Source: Scilla litardierei (lineage: Eukaryota; Streptophyta; Magnoliopsida; Asparagales; Asparagaceae). Taken from it: a DNA stretch of 64,000 nt. Shown piece by piece: positions 43,770-54,069 of this stretch (position 1 is the first letter of the stretch; each line of letters opens with the position of its first letter). A program made the position numbers and the translations under genes. The stretch lies in assembly GCA_030789695.1 (NCBI GenBank), contig CM061139.1:110582837-110646836 (forward strand), read 5' to 3'. The notes under the pieces are model-generated. The model was given only the letters and a program-made list of their open reading frames with translations. It did not search any database and had not been told where the DNA came from.

Positions 43770-44863
43770 GGGGAGCTTGTAGCTCGGCCCGTGCCCTTCT
43801 CTGGTTTGGATAGCGAGGGTTGGCCCTGCCCCAGAGTTCTTGAGGGAGGAGCGAGCACATGGCTCGGCCTATGCCCTTCTCTGGTATAGGTGGCGATGGT
43901 TGGCCCTGCCCTCGAGTTCTTGAAGGGGGAGCGAGCGCGTGGCTTGGCCCGTGCCCTTCTCTGGTTTGGGTGGCGAGGGTTGGCCCTGCCCCAGATTTCT
44001 TGAGGGGAGGAGCGAGAGCATGGCTCGGCCCGTGCCCTTCTCTGGTTTGGGTGGTGAGGGTTGGCCCTGCCGCAGAGTTCTTGAGGGGGGAGCGAGTGCA
44101 TGGCTCGGCCCGTGCCCTTCTCTGGTTTGGGTGGCAAGGGTTGGCCCTGCCCCAGAGTTCTTGAGGGGGGAGCGAGTGCGTGGCTCGGCCCGTGCCCTTA
44201 TCTGATTTGGGTGGCAAGGGTTGGCCCTACCCCAGAGTTCTTGAGGGGGGAGCGAGTGTGTGGCTCGGCCCATGCCCTTCTCTGGTTTGGGTGGCGAGGG
44301 TTGGCCCTGCCCCATAGTTCTTGAGGGGGGAGCGAGCACGTGGCTCTACCCGTGCCCTTCTCTGGTTTGGATGGCGAGGGTTGGCCCTGCCCCAGAGTTC
44401 TTGAGGGGGGAGTGAGTGCGTGGCTCGGCCCGTGCCCTTCTCTGGTTTGGGTGGCGAGGGTTGGCCCTGCCCCAGAGTTCATGAGGGGGAAGCGAGCGCG
44501 TGGCTCGGCTAATTCCCTTCACTAGTTTGGGTGGCGAGGGTTGGCCTTGCTCCAGAGTTCTTAAGGGGGGAGTGAGCGCATGGCTCGGCCCGTGCCCTTC
44601 TCTGGTTTGGGTGGTGAGGGTTGGCCCTGCCCCAGAGTTCTTGAGGGGGGAGCGAGAGCGTGGCTCGGCCCGTGCCTTTCTCTGGTTTGGGTGGCGAGGG
44701 TTCGCCCTACCCCAGAGTTCTTGAGGGGGGAGCGAGCGCGGGGCTCGGCTCGTGCCCTTCTCTGATTTGGGTGGCGAGGGTTGGCCCTGCCCCATAGTTC
44801 TTGAGGGGAGAGCGAGCGCGTGGCTCGGCCCGTGCCCTTCTCTGGTTTGGGTGGCGAGGGTTG
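43770..44863. repeat. 80-bp minisatellite, left part (about 13.6 units)
   Basis: Unit landmarks recur every 80 bp: GGCTCGGCCCGTGCCCTTCT, GGTTTGGGTGGCGAGGG, TTGGCCCTGCCCCAGAGTTC, TTGAGGGGGGAGCGAG. Units at the left edge are more diverged. The array is split by copia-4 and resumes at 52568. Long ORFs in several frames on both strands come from the absence of stops in the unit and are not genes. Confidence 0.95.
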
Positions 44864-45462
44864 TGTAGGATCCTGCCAAAACAGAGTTAGGATCGATAAA
44901 TGAAGTTGAGACTTACGCTTGCGTATGCGACACGGTAGTCACGGAACTTCGCCTTCGGATTCGCCACGAAGGATCGAGTCTTCTCACGAACGGAGTAAGG
45001 CTACTAAATCCACAATCTAAATCTCTACTTTTAGATTAAGAACTTGGAGAGAGGAAGGATTTCGGCAGAGCTTCGCTAGAATGAAATGCATGCAAGAATG
45101 CCATGCAATAGTGTAAGTAAATGGCTAACCCTTGGGTCTTATTTATAGCCCCCAAGGTAGTTATTTTAGGAGTAATTGTTCCTTTGGAACAATTTAACTA
45201 AGGTGTACCATCGTACATGGCATATTATAAGCTTAAGTTGTACCATATGCATGGTACAACATAAGCTTAAGATATTACCCCTTTATTAGCCATATGTCGC
45301 ATGCACTTATGCACATATAATGCGACTTTCCCATCAATCTAGAGATCCTCTCCGCAAGGAAACATATTCCCTTTGCACATGACTTCGTGTACGCGACGTT
45401 CGAGGTCCGTATTCCCTTGTACATCCCCCACAAGGGTGTACAAACGTCTTCCATATCCAACA
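44864..45462 (-). repeat. 3' LTR of copia-4 (599 bp)
   Basis: TGTTGGATATGG...GATCCTACA on the - strand; TATAAATA at 45140-45147. The purine tract GAGTGGGAGA lies at 45463-45472. Confidence 0.93.
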
Positions 45463-46500
45463 TCTCCCACTCACACTTGAGGGGATTGTAAGAGAACGTC
45501 TTTCTCTTAGTTCTTTCATCTATCATACCGAGAAATAGACCGTGCGACCGTCATGCGCGTAGAGTCTGTTGTTGTGCACTTGTTAGAGATACACAACGAC
45601 CTCGAAGGTGCAAAGTTGAGTAGTTCAACGCATGCTTTACCCTATATTATTTCTTCACATTTCTTATACTTTATATTCAACAATTGAATCCCATCCGAAT
45701 CACAATTGGCTGGCCAGCTTTGAATCATTAAAGTCCAAATGTGAATATGAAATCAATCTTCATCTTCTTGCGAAACTTCTGATCTTGATTTGATTCGCTT
45801 TTCTAACGTGCCCCGCCGAGCCGAATTATCATAGCCCATTAGCAACACGCTAAGATAGCGATCATCTCGTCAAATCTAAAGGAACCAATTGGAGTCCTTG
45901 AGGGTAAGAGTTAAGGCCCATATGGCCTTTGAGTCTCACATAATAGCAAACACTATTGCTACTAACTCAGTGGTCGAAATGCATACGTGGTATGAACACG
46001 TATTACAACATTGCTCCTTTCCCAGGGAGTGTATGTCTCAATGATGTTGTAAGGATGATGATCAGACACCACAATGTCTGACTTTGAGTCCCTTATTCTA
46101 CTCAAATAATCCTTTGGACTCACATCCCGCATTTAGACAGATAGGATTTCAAAAAAAAAAACTCTTAGATCTTTTGTAAGCATCCATATGATGCAGATCT
46201 TTCATGCGACCATTTTGTTTAAATCATGACTCTTAAATCATCCGTCTGATGATTTTGACTTCAAACGGGTCTCATCTCTATTCCATCCGTCTGATAGAAT
46301 AAGGCGGTTGCTCATGTGAGAGAGACAACCTCAATCTGTCCGACATACTAGAATTCAGCTGAGATTTCAAAAAATGTACACAAACATTTCTTAAGAAATT
46401 CATATGCAATGTTTGAAAAAGAACTTATTCTTTTATTAATTTTGATCATTTACAGACATGGGAATTTACATTGGTACAACTCAGCTCTTACGCAATTCTT
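45463..46500 (-). other. 3' region of copia-4, no gene seen
   Basis: Polypurine tract GAGTGGGAGA (- strand) at 45463, then about 1 kb without a usable frame; RNase H would be expected to extend here but is not recognisable below about 46500. Confidence 0.5.
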
Positions 46501-46504
46501 GAGA

Positions 46505-47028
46505 TGATAAATGTTTGTAAAACACATTTCTGGGGATCGCTTTCGTAAGCTGATCCTCTATCATCTCATGCGTAGATATGTACCTTATGTCTACCTTCTT
46601 GGTTTTATCATAGTCTTTTGCAAATCTGCAGTTCCTTTAAGATACTGCATTATCCTCTTAACCGCTTTCCAGTGTTCTTGCCCTGGGTTGGATTGTTAAC
46701 GACTTACCATTCCAACGGCAAAACAGATGTCCGGTCTTGTATGCATCATAGCGTACATAAGACTATCAACTGCACTGGAATATGGAACTTTTTCCATAAT
46801 TTCCTTTTCCTTTTGGTTCTTTTGGACATGATTTCAGATATAAATTATCGCATCTGCTTATAGGAGTATCAATTGGACTTGCAGTCCTACATATTAAACC
46901 GTTCTAGAACATTCTTTATATAAGTCTCTTGTGAAAGAGAAAGAAGTTTCTTCGAACGATTCCTTGAAATCTTAATTCCAAGGACATATGTGACTTCCAC
47001 ATGTCTTTCATCCCAAAACCGATGAAAG
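46505..47028 (-). pseudogene. pol: RNase H/RT connection remnant of copia-4
   Basis: Short stretches of copia pol remain on the - strand: RPDICFAVGMVSR near 46720 and YLKGTADLQ near 46640. They are broken by stops and frameshifts. The acidic RNase H motifs expected downstream are not found, so this end is deleted or heavily decayed. Confidence 0.55.
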
Positions 47029-47631
47029 TCAAGCCTTGATATCCATCACAAAGCCCTTGTCATTTCTGGTTATTAAAATGTCATCTACATATAGAGACAT
47101 AATAACATGCTTGCTTTTAATCCTCTTGATATATACGCAGTTATCTCCATCAAGCATGGAAAATCCATTTGATAAGACAACTTCTTGAAATCGTATATTC
47201 GATTGCCTCAAGGATTATTTAAGACCATATATGGACTTACGAAGTTTACAAACCTTATGTTCGTTTCCTTCTTTTACAAACCCTGTTGGTTGTTCCATAT
47301 AGATCTCCTCGTCCAATTCTCCATTGAGAAAGGCAGTCTTTACACCCATCTGATGTAATTCGAGGTTTAAGCAAGCTACCATTGCCAGAATCAGGCGAAT
47401 CGAGGTAAAACACACAACAGGTGAGAAGGTCTCTTCGTAGTCTATCCCTTCCTGTTGCGTAAAACCTTTCGCGACAAGGCGAGCTTTATATCTATCTATA
47501 GAGCCATCAGCCTTATGCTTAATCTTGAGAACCCATTTGTTCCCAATTGCTCTATGTCCTCTGGGTAAGTTAACTAAGTCCCAGGCTTGGTTAACTTTCA
47601 TGGATTTCAATTCCTCCTTCATCGCTTCCAT
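47029..47631 (-). pseudogene. pol: RT fragments of copia-4
   Basis: Two open pieces: 47631-47215 (NKWVLKIKHKADGSIDRYKA, LVAKGFTQQEGIDYEETFSP, KTAFLNGELDEEIYMEQP, ending SIYGLK) and 47211-47029 (YVDDILIT). They are separated by a stop. The first catalytic Asp is changed: the motif reads HQMGVKTAFLNG where copia RTs have HQMDVK. This RT would be inactive even without the stop. Confidence 0.8.
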
Positions 47632-47683
47632 CCATTTGTCTTTTGCAGGGCAAAATACGGCCTGTTTGAAAGTACCAGGCTCG

Positions 47684-48508
47684 TCATCTTCTTATAGTAA
47701 AGTCATAAAGGTTTGCGGAAATTTCTACCTCAAATGTTAGAGGAGCCAACCTTGTATGACTACTACGTCGTATTTGAGATTCTTCAAGTCCTTGTTGACT
47801 CGAAGTTAGATCAATTCTAATATCATTCCCACTTAAAATGTCGTTAGAATTGATCCCACTTGGATCATTATTCCCGTATGGAATAGGATAATCGTCATTC
47901 GTATAATCCATTGGTGAAGGTTGAAACGTATTTTCGTTTTCACCAAGAATTCTCCCACTCGAATGAGGTAATCCTTCTTGATCATAAATCTCAAATAGAG
48001 ATAAGTCCTGACTTATCTCGCCCTGTCTTGGAAACTCGTTTTCCAAGAAAGTGACATCCCTCGACTCAAACTCAATTTGCCCACCATTGTCTTCCTGACT
48101 AACAAAAACATAACCTTTGGAGTTTTCTGCGTATCGTTTAAAGATACATTTCCTTCCCCTTGGCCCAAGTTTGCCATATTTATGGGAGGAAATATGTGCG
48201 TAGAATGCACAACCCCAAGGTTTCAAAATGTTTAAGTCAGGAGACCTTTGGTTCCACAACTCATAAGGAGTGGAGCTAACTGATTTCGAGGGTACGCGGT
48301 TTAAAATGAAAACGGCCGTCAATAATGCATCACCCCAAAAGGTGATTGGCAAGTTAGCTTGCGCCATCATTGAACGGACCATTTCCATTAAAGTCCTATT
48401 TCTCCTTTCTGCAACACCGTTTTGTTGAGGAGTATAAGGCATAGTTACCTGATGTACCATGCCTTTTTTCATCACAAAGTTCCTTAAAACTTGTTGATTG
48501 ATATTCAC
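47684..48508 (-). pseudogene. pol: Integrase C-terminal half of copia-4
   Basis: A 274-codon piece with TPQQNGVAERRNRTLMEM (third catalytic acidic residue), FWGDALLTAVFILNRVPSKS, then the variable linker to RT. It overlaps the upstream integrase piece in another frame, showing a frameshift near 48440-48500. Confidence 0.82.
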
Positions 48509-49254
48509 CGCCCCTATCGGTTCGCAAGACCTTAATCTTGCGATCTAATTGATTCTCAACTAAACTCATATAGTTTTTAAAGCAAGCCAAAGCTTCACTT
48601 TTGTGGGATATCAAATAGATATGTCCGAATCGGGTGAAATCATCAATAAAAGTGATGAAATAGGACTTTCCGCGTCTTGTCTTGACATTCATCGGACCAC
48701 ATATGTCCGAATGGATAAGCTGTAATGGAACCTCGGCCCTTGTGCCGGTTCCAAACGGCTTGCTACAAGATTTCCCCACAAGGCACTGTTCGCAGGTCGA
48801 CATTTCAACCTTTGAAACATTGGATAGAAGGCCACGTTTGGCAAATCTATCCATACGCGTTGGTCCAATATGACCAATCCTTGTGTGCCAACAAATTATA
48901 TTAGACTCATTAGTCAAAGAATTTTTCACAAGGAAATTTTCATTACATGAGGAACCATACATTGTACTTATTACAATAAATCCTTTGAAATACAAACCCA
49001 GTACCAATAAAGGAATTATTACAAAATAGGTCCATATTACAATCATGAAGGAACCAACTATAACCAAGACCCATTAAATTGACCACAGTTTTAATATTCC
49101 TTTGAATATATGGAATGAAGAGAACATCATGAAGTAGGAGAGTGCGGCCGTTGTCCAAGACTAGCTTGCGAGTCCCAACGCCTTTCACTTCAACACGTGT
49201 GTTGTTTCCTACATTGATCCACTTCATTCCTTGGGGTATCCGGTAATACTCCAC
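48396..49254 (-). pseudogene. pol: Pre-integrase and integrase N-terminal half of copia-4
   Basis: Pieces 49254-48943 (WINVGNNTRVEVKGVGTRKL, a protease C-terminal-like region) and 49067-48396 (zinc finger CWHTRIGHIG and CEQCLVGK, core LIHSDICGPM, LRTDRGGEY). Frameshifted relative to each other. The DSG protease motif expected between the gag knuckle and WINVGNN is not seen, suggesting a deletion near 49254-49275. Confidence 0.8.
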
Positions 49255-49274
49255 GAAGGACCGTCTGTCCCTTG

Positions 49275-50161
49275 TTATGTGGTCGGTGGCACCTCGTCAC
49301 TTCCACTCGTACACGAACGAGCATAGTGACCGAGCTTGTTGCACTTGAAGCACTTGATCCTTTTCAAGTCTTTCTTCTTGTGCCATTTCTTGTGCCCACC
49401 CTTATGTTTGGGTTCCTTGGTAGACTCAGGTTGCTTATTACGTTCATTAGAAGACTTCGAACGATCTTTACGTTTCTTTCCCCCGTGTGAGGAACTAGCA
49501 ACCATGTGCACTTCTGCACTTGGCTTGGCAGCCGCAAGCGCTCTTCCTCTAATTCGAGGTGCTTGAAAACATCGTTGAAGGTCTTGATGCTCTCATTATG
49601 AGTGAGATGCATCTTCATCTGATCCCACCCATTTGGTAGGGAACGTATGATTGCTTGGATTTGTTGCTCATCTGTGAGCACATGACCTGCATCCTTTAAC
49701 TCTGAGATTAGATTCGCCATATGTCGCAGATGTTTCCCCATGGAATGATCTGGACGTTTCTTATATGAATCAAATCTTATAGTCAAGGCTCGAAGTTTGG
49801 ACACCGATGTGCCACCAAACTTTTGCTCAAGCTTGGACCATATGTCCATGGCTAAGTCATGCTCCCGGAAGATACGCATTATGTCATCAGCCATACTGCT
49901 TAATAACGTAATGCGCGCTATCTTATTCTTCCGAGACCAAGCATCAAAAGCTTCCTTGTCTCGTCTGTGTTGGGCCGTAGTGCCCAACTCAGGTTCAATC
50001 ATTACGTTCTTTAGAGTTTCGAGCACTTCTTGCTCCTCTAAAACGTATTGTATCTTAATGGACCAAAGTTTGTAATTATCGCCGTTGAGTTTTTCACCTC
50101 TGTTTAACTCAGCGACGATATTCTTTGAAGCGGAAGACATTTTACTTTTAAAATACTGCAA
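49275..50161 (-). pseudogene. gag: gag of copia-4, frameshifted
   Basis: 265 codons from MQYFKSKMSSASKNIVAELN at 50161; the likely true start is the Met eight codons in. The gag core includes NYKLWSIKIQYVLEEQEVLE and LTIRFDSYKKRPDHSMGKHL. A 1-nt loss near 49541 shifts the frame; the remainder (49511-49275) carries the CCHC knuckle CFKCNKLGHYARSC and a Lys-rich tail. Gag of a different copia lineage from the SIRE-like copies. Confidence 0.85.
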
Positions 50162-50212
50162 AAAGACACAAAACCGAAGGTTTGATCAAAACATTGCATA
50201 AAAATTCTTAAA

Positions 50213-50712
50213 ATATAACTCCCACTTGAAATGATAATAGAATATCCCATTTGGATAGTTCTAAAAATTCAAATCCCATTTGGAATTATATTATATTTGA
50301 TAAGTTACTTTCGAAAAATATTGAAGATGTTGTTCTAGAATCAAAAAGGTCTCTATGATTCCAATCACCATCTAGAACACCCTTCAATATTCCCCCATCA
50401 CTTATCAAACAATAGTACTCTTATAGTACTAGCAGCGGAAAACGAGTTTGAAAACGTATTTTTTAGATATAATTCCCACTTGAAATGATAATAGAGTATC
50501 CCATATGGATAGTTCTAAAATCAACTCCCACTTGGAATGATATTCATAATTTGATAAGTTACTTTCGAAAAATATTGAAGATGTTACTCTAGAATCGGAA
50601 AAGTCACTATGTTTCCAATCATCATCTAGAGTAACTTTCAATATTTCTCCCTCACTTTATCAAATGTTAGTACTCTTATAGTACTTTGCAGCGGAAAAGC
50701 GTTTTTGAAAAC
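50213..50712. repeat. Tandem duplication of about 254 bp in the copia-4 leader
   Basis: CCCACTTGAAATGATAATAG recurs at 50221 and 50475, TTACTTTCGAAAAATATTGA follows in both units, and both end near AAAACGTATTTTT. The two units differ at many positions. Confidence 0.85.
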
Positions 50713-51059
50713 GTATTTTTCAAAACGTATGAAAACGTATTTTTCAAAAAAAATGTATATTTCATCTTAGTACCCTTATGATACTAGTGAAACATTCGGC
50801 ACGTCCTGACCATTTGTCGGGAATGAGCCGTAGCCGTGCCAAGGTCGGATCCCCCTTTTGGGATTTTTCTGCAAACTATCGTCGCCGGCTCCCGTATGGA
50901 TCCAGGCGTTTCCCCCGTATGAGAGAATTTTGTTGCAGACGACTGTCGTTTGGTCCCGTATGGGCTAGTTGGCACGTTCATATTCGACCAAGGCCTTTTG
51001 TCGAATTGGTCGACCAAAACACCCGAATTGGTCGACCAATGATAATGGTCTGAAATTTC

Positions 51060-51530
51060 TCTGGCCAGGGTCTCTGCCCTGGCCGAGGCTAGCCAAGGGC
51101 CGGCCAGGGCCTCTGCCCTGACCGGCCAGGCGCCCTGGCCCCTCGGCCAGGGCCTCTGCCCTGGCCGAGGCCGGCCAAGGCCGGCCAGGCCCTGGCTTAT
51201 GCCAGGGCCGGCCAGGCCCTGGTCGAGGCCAGGGCGCCGGCCCTGGCCACTGCCAGGGCCGGCCAGGCCGGCCCCTGGCCATGGCTGGGGCCGGCCACTG
51301 CCGGCCTAGCCATGGCCGGCCATGGCTTGGCCATGGCCGGTCATGGCCAAGGCCATTTTGGCCATGGCCGGCCATGGCCCTTTGGCCTTGGCCGGCCATG
51401 GCCCTTTGGCCATGGCTGGCCTCCCCTTGTGTGGGGTGGCCGCACACCCCCGCCGGAGGGGGTTACCGCGGTGGTTATTGGCCGTAGCCAACCCCCTCCG
51501 CATGGGGAGGGGGGTGCATGGCCTTCATAA
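51060..51530. repeat. GGCC-palindrome cluster in the copia-4 leader
   Basis: About 400 bp made mostly of TGGCC, GGCCGGCC, CCATGGCC and CCCTGGCC words, far richer in GC than its surroundings. Because the words are self-complementary the segment can fold in many ways on either strand. ORFs through it (for example 50965-51447 on the -, 51281-51606 on the +) are artefacts of composition. Confidence 0.85.
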
Positions 51531-51775
51531 CCCATTTGGCTATGGTGCACATGCACTAAAATTCATCTTCCCCGATGGGAATAACCACCACCTTCTTCTC
51601 TGGTGAAGCACCCATTCGTCGAGGAAGTAGTTGTCCTCCAATGGTCGTGTGCCAAAAAAATAAACCCACTTCAAAAGTTCGTAAACTACGCGCTCCACAT
51701 GAAGAGAGCGCCCATTCCCTATGAATGGAGACTCAGCATCCATGAAGAGAGCGAGTTTGACGATATGAACGGTCG

Positions 51776-51925
51776 GTTCTTCCCGTCACGGAGAGTTCCT
51801 GCCATATCCGTAATGACAGAAGACCCTAACGTGAAAAGAACAACCGCTGCGTTCTCTCTGTCACGAAGCGTTCCTACCATATCCGTAATGGTAGGATACC
51901 CATTCGTGAAAAAGACAACGACTCG
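51776..51925. repeat. 75-bp duplication in the copia-4 leader
   Basis: Two imperfect units starting at 51776 and 51851 share CCATATCCGTAATG and the CGTGAAAA/ACAAC context. Confidence 0.7.
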
Positions 51926-51955
51926 TTCATAGTTTCTCCGGGGCGAACCCGTATG

Positions 51956-51967
51956 GCTCCGATACCA
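51956..51967 (-). promoter_or_regulatory. Primer-binding site, copia-4
   Basis: TGGTATCGGAGC on the - strand, one base from the LTR; one mismatch to the usual TGGTATCAGAGC. Confidence 0.8.
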
Positions 51968-51968
51968 A

Positions 51969-52567
51969 TGTAGGATCCTGCCAAAACAGATTTAGGATCG
52001 ATAAATGAAGTTGAGACTTACGCTTGCGTATGCGGCACGGTAGTCACGGAACTTCGCCTTCGGATTCGCCACGACGGATCGAGTCTTCTCACGAACGGAG
52101 TAAGGCTACTAAATCCACAATCTAAATCTCTACTTTTAGATTAAGAACTTGGAGAGAGGAAGGATTTCGGCAGAGCTTCGCTAGAATGAAATGCATGCAA
52201 GAATGCCATGCAAAAGTGTAAGTAAATGGCTAACCCTTGGGTCTTATTTATAGCCCCCAAGGTAGTTATTTTAGGAGTAATTGTTCCTTTAGAACAATTT
52301 AACTAAGGTGTACCATCGTACATGGCATATTATAAGCTTAAGTTGTACCATATGCATGGTACAACATAAGCTTAAGATATTACCCCTTTATTAGCCATAT
52401 GTCGCATGCACTTATGCACATATAATGCGACTTTCCCATCAATCTAGAGATCCTCTCCGCAAGGGAACATATTCCCTTTGCACACGACTCCGTGTACGCG
52501 ACGTTCGAGGTCCGTATTCCCTCGTACATCCCCCACAAGGGTGTACAAACGTCTTCCATATCCAACA
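51969..52567 (-). repeat. 5' LTR of copia-4 (599 bp)
   Basis: Same length and ends as 44864-45462; TATAAATA on the - strand at 52245-52252. Followed by target duplication GGTTG. Confidence 0.93.
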
Positions 52568-52745
52568 GGTTGGCCCTGCCCCAGAGTTCTTGAGGGGGAG
52601 CGAGCGTGTGGCTCGGCCCGTGCCCTTCTCTGGTTTGGGTGGCGAGGGTTGGCCCTGCCCCAGAGTTCTTGAGGGGGGAACGAGCGCGTGGCTCTGCCCG
52701 TGTCCTTCACTGGTTTGGGTGGCGAGGGTTGGCCCTGCCCTAGAG
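52568..52745. repeat. 80-bp minisatellite, right part (about 2.2 units)
   Basis: Resumes the unit in phase after the copia-4 insertion (GGTTGGCCCTGCCCCAGAGT at the junction) and stops 90 bp before the end of the Tat integrase frame. Confidence 0.92.
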
Positions 52746-52835
52746 TCTTATGCGTTCAAACTGAAACACTCAAGTGGAGACAACAAGGTTTGGAAATAAG
52801 CGGAAAAGAAAATATTTTATTAGAGAGGCTCACAA

Positions 52836-53818
52836 TTACTGATAGTACTTTAGCAGGTGCTCCGCGTTCCAGGGGTGAGCCAGTTCGCTTCCATCAAGGG
52901 TCACCAGGATGTACGTGGCTGGTCCAACGATGCCAATGATTTCGTATGGCCCCTTCCATTTGGCAGCCAACTTTCCTCGGCGAGTGGTCTCGGGCTTGAA
53001 TGCGGCGTCCCTGAGGACCAAGTCGCCGACCCTAAAGGTCCGCTTCTTCACCTTGGAGTTGTAGTACCGGGCCATCCTCTGGCTGTGCCGGACGAGGTTC
53101 GTCAAAGCTCGATCCGTTACTTCGTCCACGAGTTCAAGACTGAGGCCGAGGCCTTCCTCATTAATGTCTTCATCGAAGAACTTCAGCCGAAGTGTCTCCT
53201 CTCCGATCTCCACGGGAACGACCGCTTCCGACCCGTATGCCAGCATGAACAAGCTCTCTCTGGTCGAGTCCTTGTGGATGGTACGGTAGGACCGAGAATG
53301 CACAGTAGCTCATCTACCCACATCCCGAGGGTGGCATCGACCTTTTTCTTTAGGAGGCCCAGGATGCATTTATTTGCGGCCTCCGCCTTCCCGTTGCACT
53401 GCTGGTGGGCGACAGACGCAAAATGAAGCTTGATCCCCCAGCCCGAACAGAAGTCACGGAAGCCTTCGCAGTCGAACTGTCTTCCATTGTCCGTTACTAT
53501 AGAGCTGGATATCCCGAAGCGACATATCACGGATTGCCAGATAAATCCCTTCATATCTGTCCACATGATGCGCGCCAATGGCTCAGCCTCGACCTACTTA
53601 GTGAAGTAGTCCACGGCGACGACTAGGTACTTCCTTCCCCCAGAGGCCTATGGAAAAGGTCCGAGGATGTCGAGCCCCCACTTGGAGAACATGATCAGGC
53701 TTACAATAGGCACCAAGTCGGCTGGAGGCGCTGTCGTGTGTCGGCCGAATTTCTAGCACGCCTCACACTTTTTGACGTACCGAGCTGTGTCATGGATCAT
53801 AGTTGGCCAGTAGTACCC
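52836..53818 (-). pseudogene. pol: Integrase of the Tat-like gypsy element, truncated
   Basis: On the - strand: end of the zinc finger (YWPTMIHDTARYVKKCEAC near 53800-53750), core WGLDILGPFP, the second catalytic Asp in IVTDNGRQFD, the Glu region NGKAEAANK, then LAYGSEAVVPVEIGEETLR and the C-terminal KWKGPYEIIGIVGPATYIL, stop at 52836. Broken by three TAG stops (after CEAC, after GPFP and in DYFTK-VEAEPL) and a frameshift near 53290. AYGSEA-PVEI and the GPY/F-like module place it in the Tat side of Ty3/gypsy. The upstream RT/RNase H is missing; homology stops at 53818. Confidence 0.85.
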
Positions 53819-54069
53819 CTGTCACTCTCCGCTTCCCTAAAATGGAGGCGAGACGTGAAATGGTCCGTACGAGAGTGGAGCTGTGAAGCCCCAAACCTGA
53901 TAAGCGTCAATAAAACGTAAGCAGGTCCCTGTAACCACAAACGGAACAACAATAATAACACAAGGAGAGACAGAAGCAAAAATCTCAATCTCAAAAAATG
54001 TCCAACATTAAAATTAAGTTCAACATCCAGAAAAGCCACCAGGCTAAAAGAAAGAGTCTAAAGGCCCAG
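53819..54069. other. Unassigned sequence next to the gap
   Basis: Tat homology ends at 53818 and this 250-bp stretch has no recognised content. It may be the end of another element truncating the Tat integrase. Confidence 0.35.

Larger units (their letters stand above)
44864..52567 (-). mobile_element. Complete Ty1/copia element, copia-4
   Basis: It is flanked by GGTTG (44859-44863, 52568-52572), with two LTRs of 599 bp each differing at about nine sites. On the - strand: primer site, an unusually long leader of about 1.8 kb, gag, integrase, RT, remnants of RNase H, polypurine tract. It is inserted within the minisatellite of the Tat-like element. Pol is fragmented by stops and frameshifts, and the protease active-site motif is not found. 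The copia lineage is not assigned. Confidence 0.95.
29707..53818 (-). mobile_element. Tat-like Ty3/gypsy element with two nested copia insertions
   Basis: Reading the - strand: truncated integrase (53818-52836), 80-bp minisatellite, GC-rich non-coding 3' region with weak repeats, antisense ORF (31327-32115, + strand), polypurine tract at 30844 and 3' LTR 30843-29707. Removing copia-3 and copia-4 with their target duplications rejoins the pieces: the minisatellite unit resumes in phase at 52568, and GGGGG joins 34163 to 43494. The extra antisense ORF and tandem repeats between pol and the 3' LTR are known Tat-lineage traits. The 5' half is missing beyond 53818. That all pieces are one element is an inference from order, orientation and excised-insert continuity. 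Confidence 0.65.

Noticed and set aside
43741..44879. Many long Pro/Arg/Gly-rich ORFs on both strands
   Set aside because: They are frames through the 80-bp minisatellite, whose unit lacks stops; several overlap on both strands and the unit length is not a multiple of three.
50965..51606. ORFs rich in Gly, His, Pro and Trp across the GGCC block
   Set aside because: Compositional artefact of palindromic GGCC words; open in several frames on both strands with no family resemblance.
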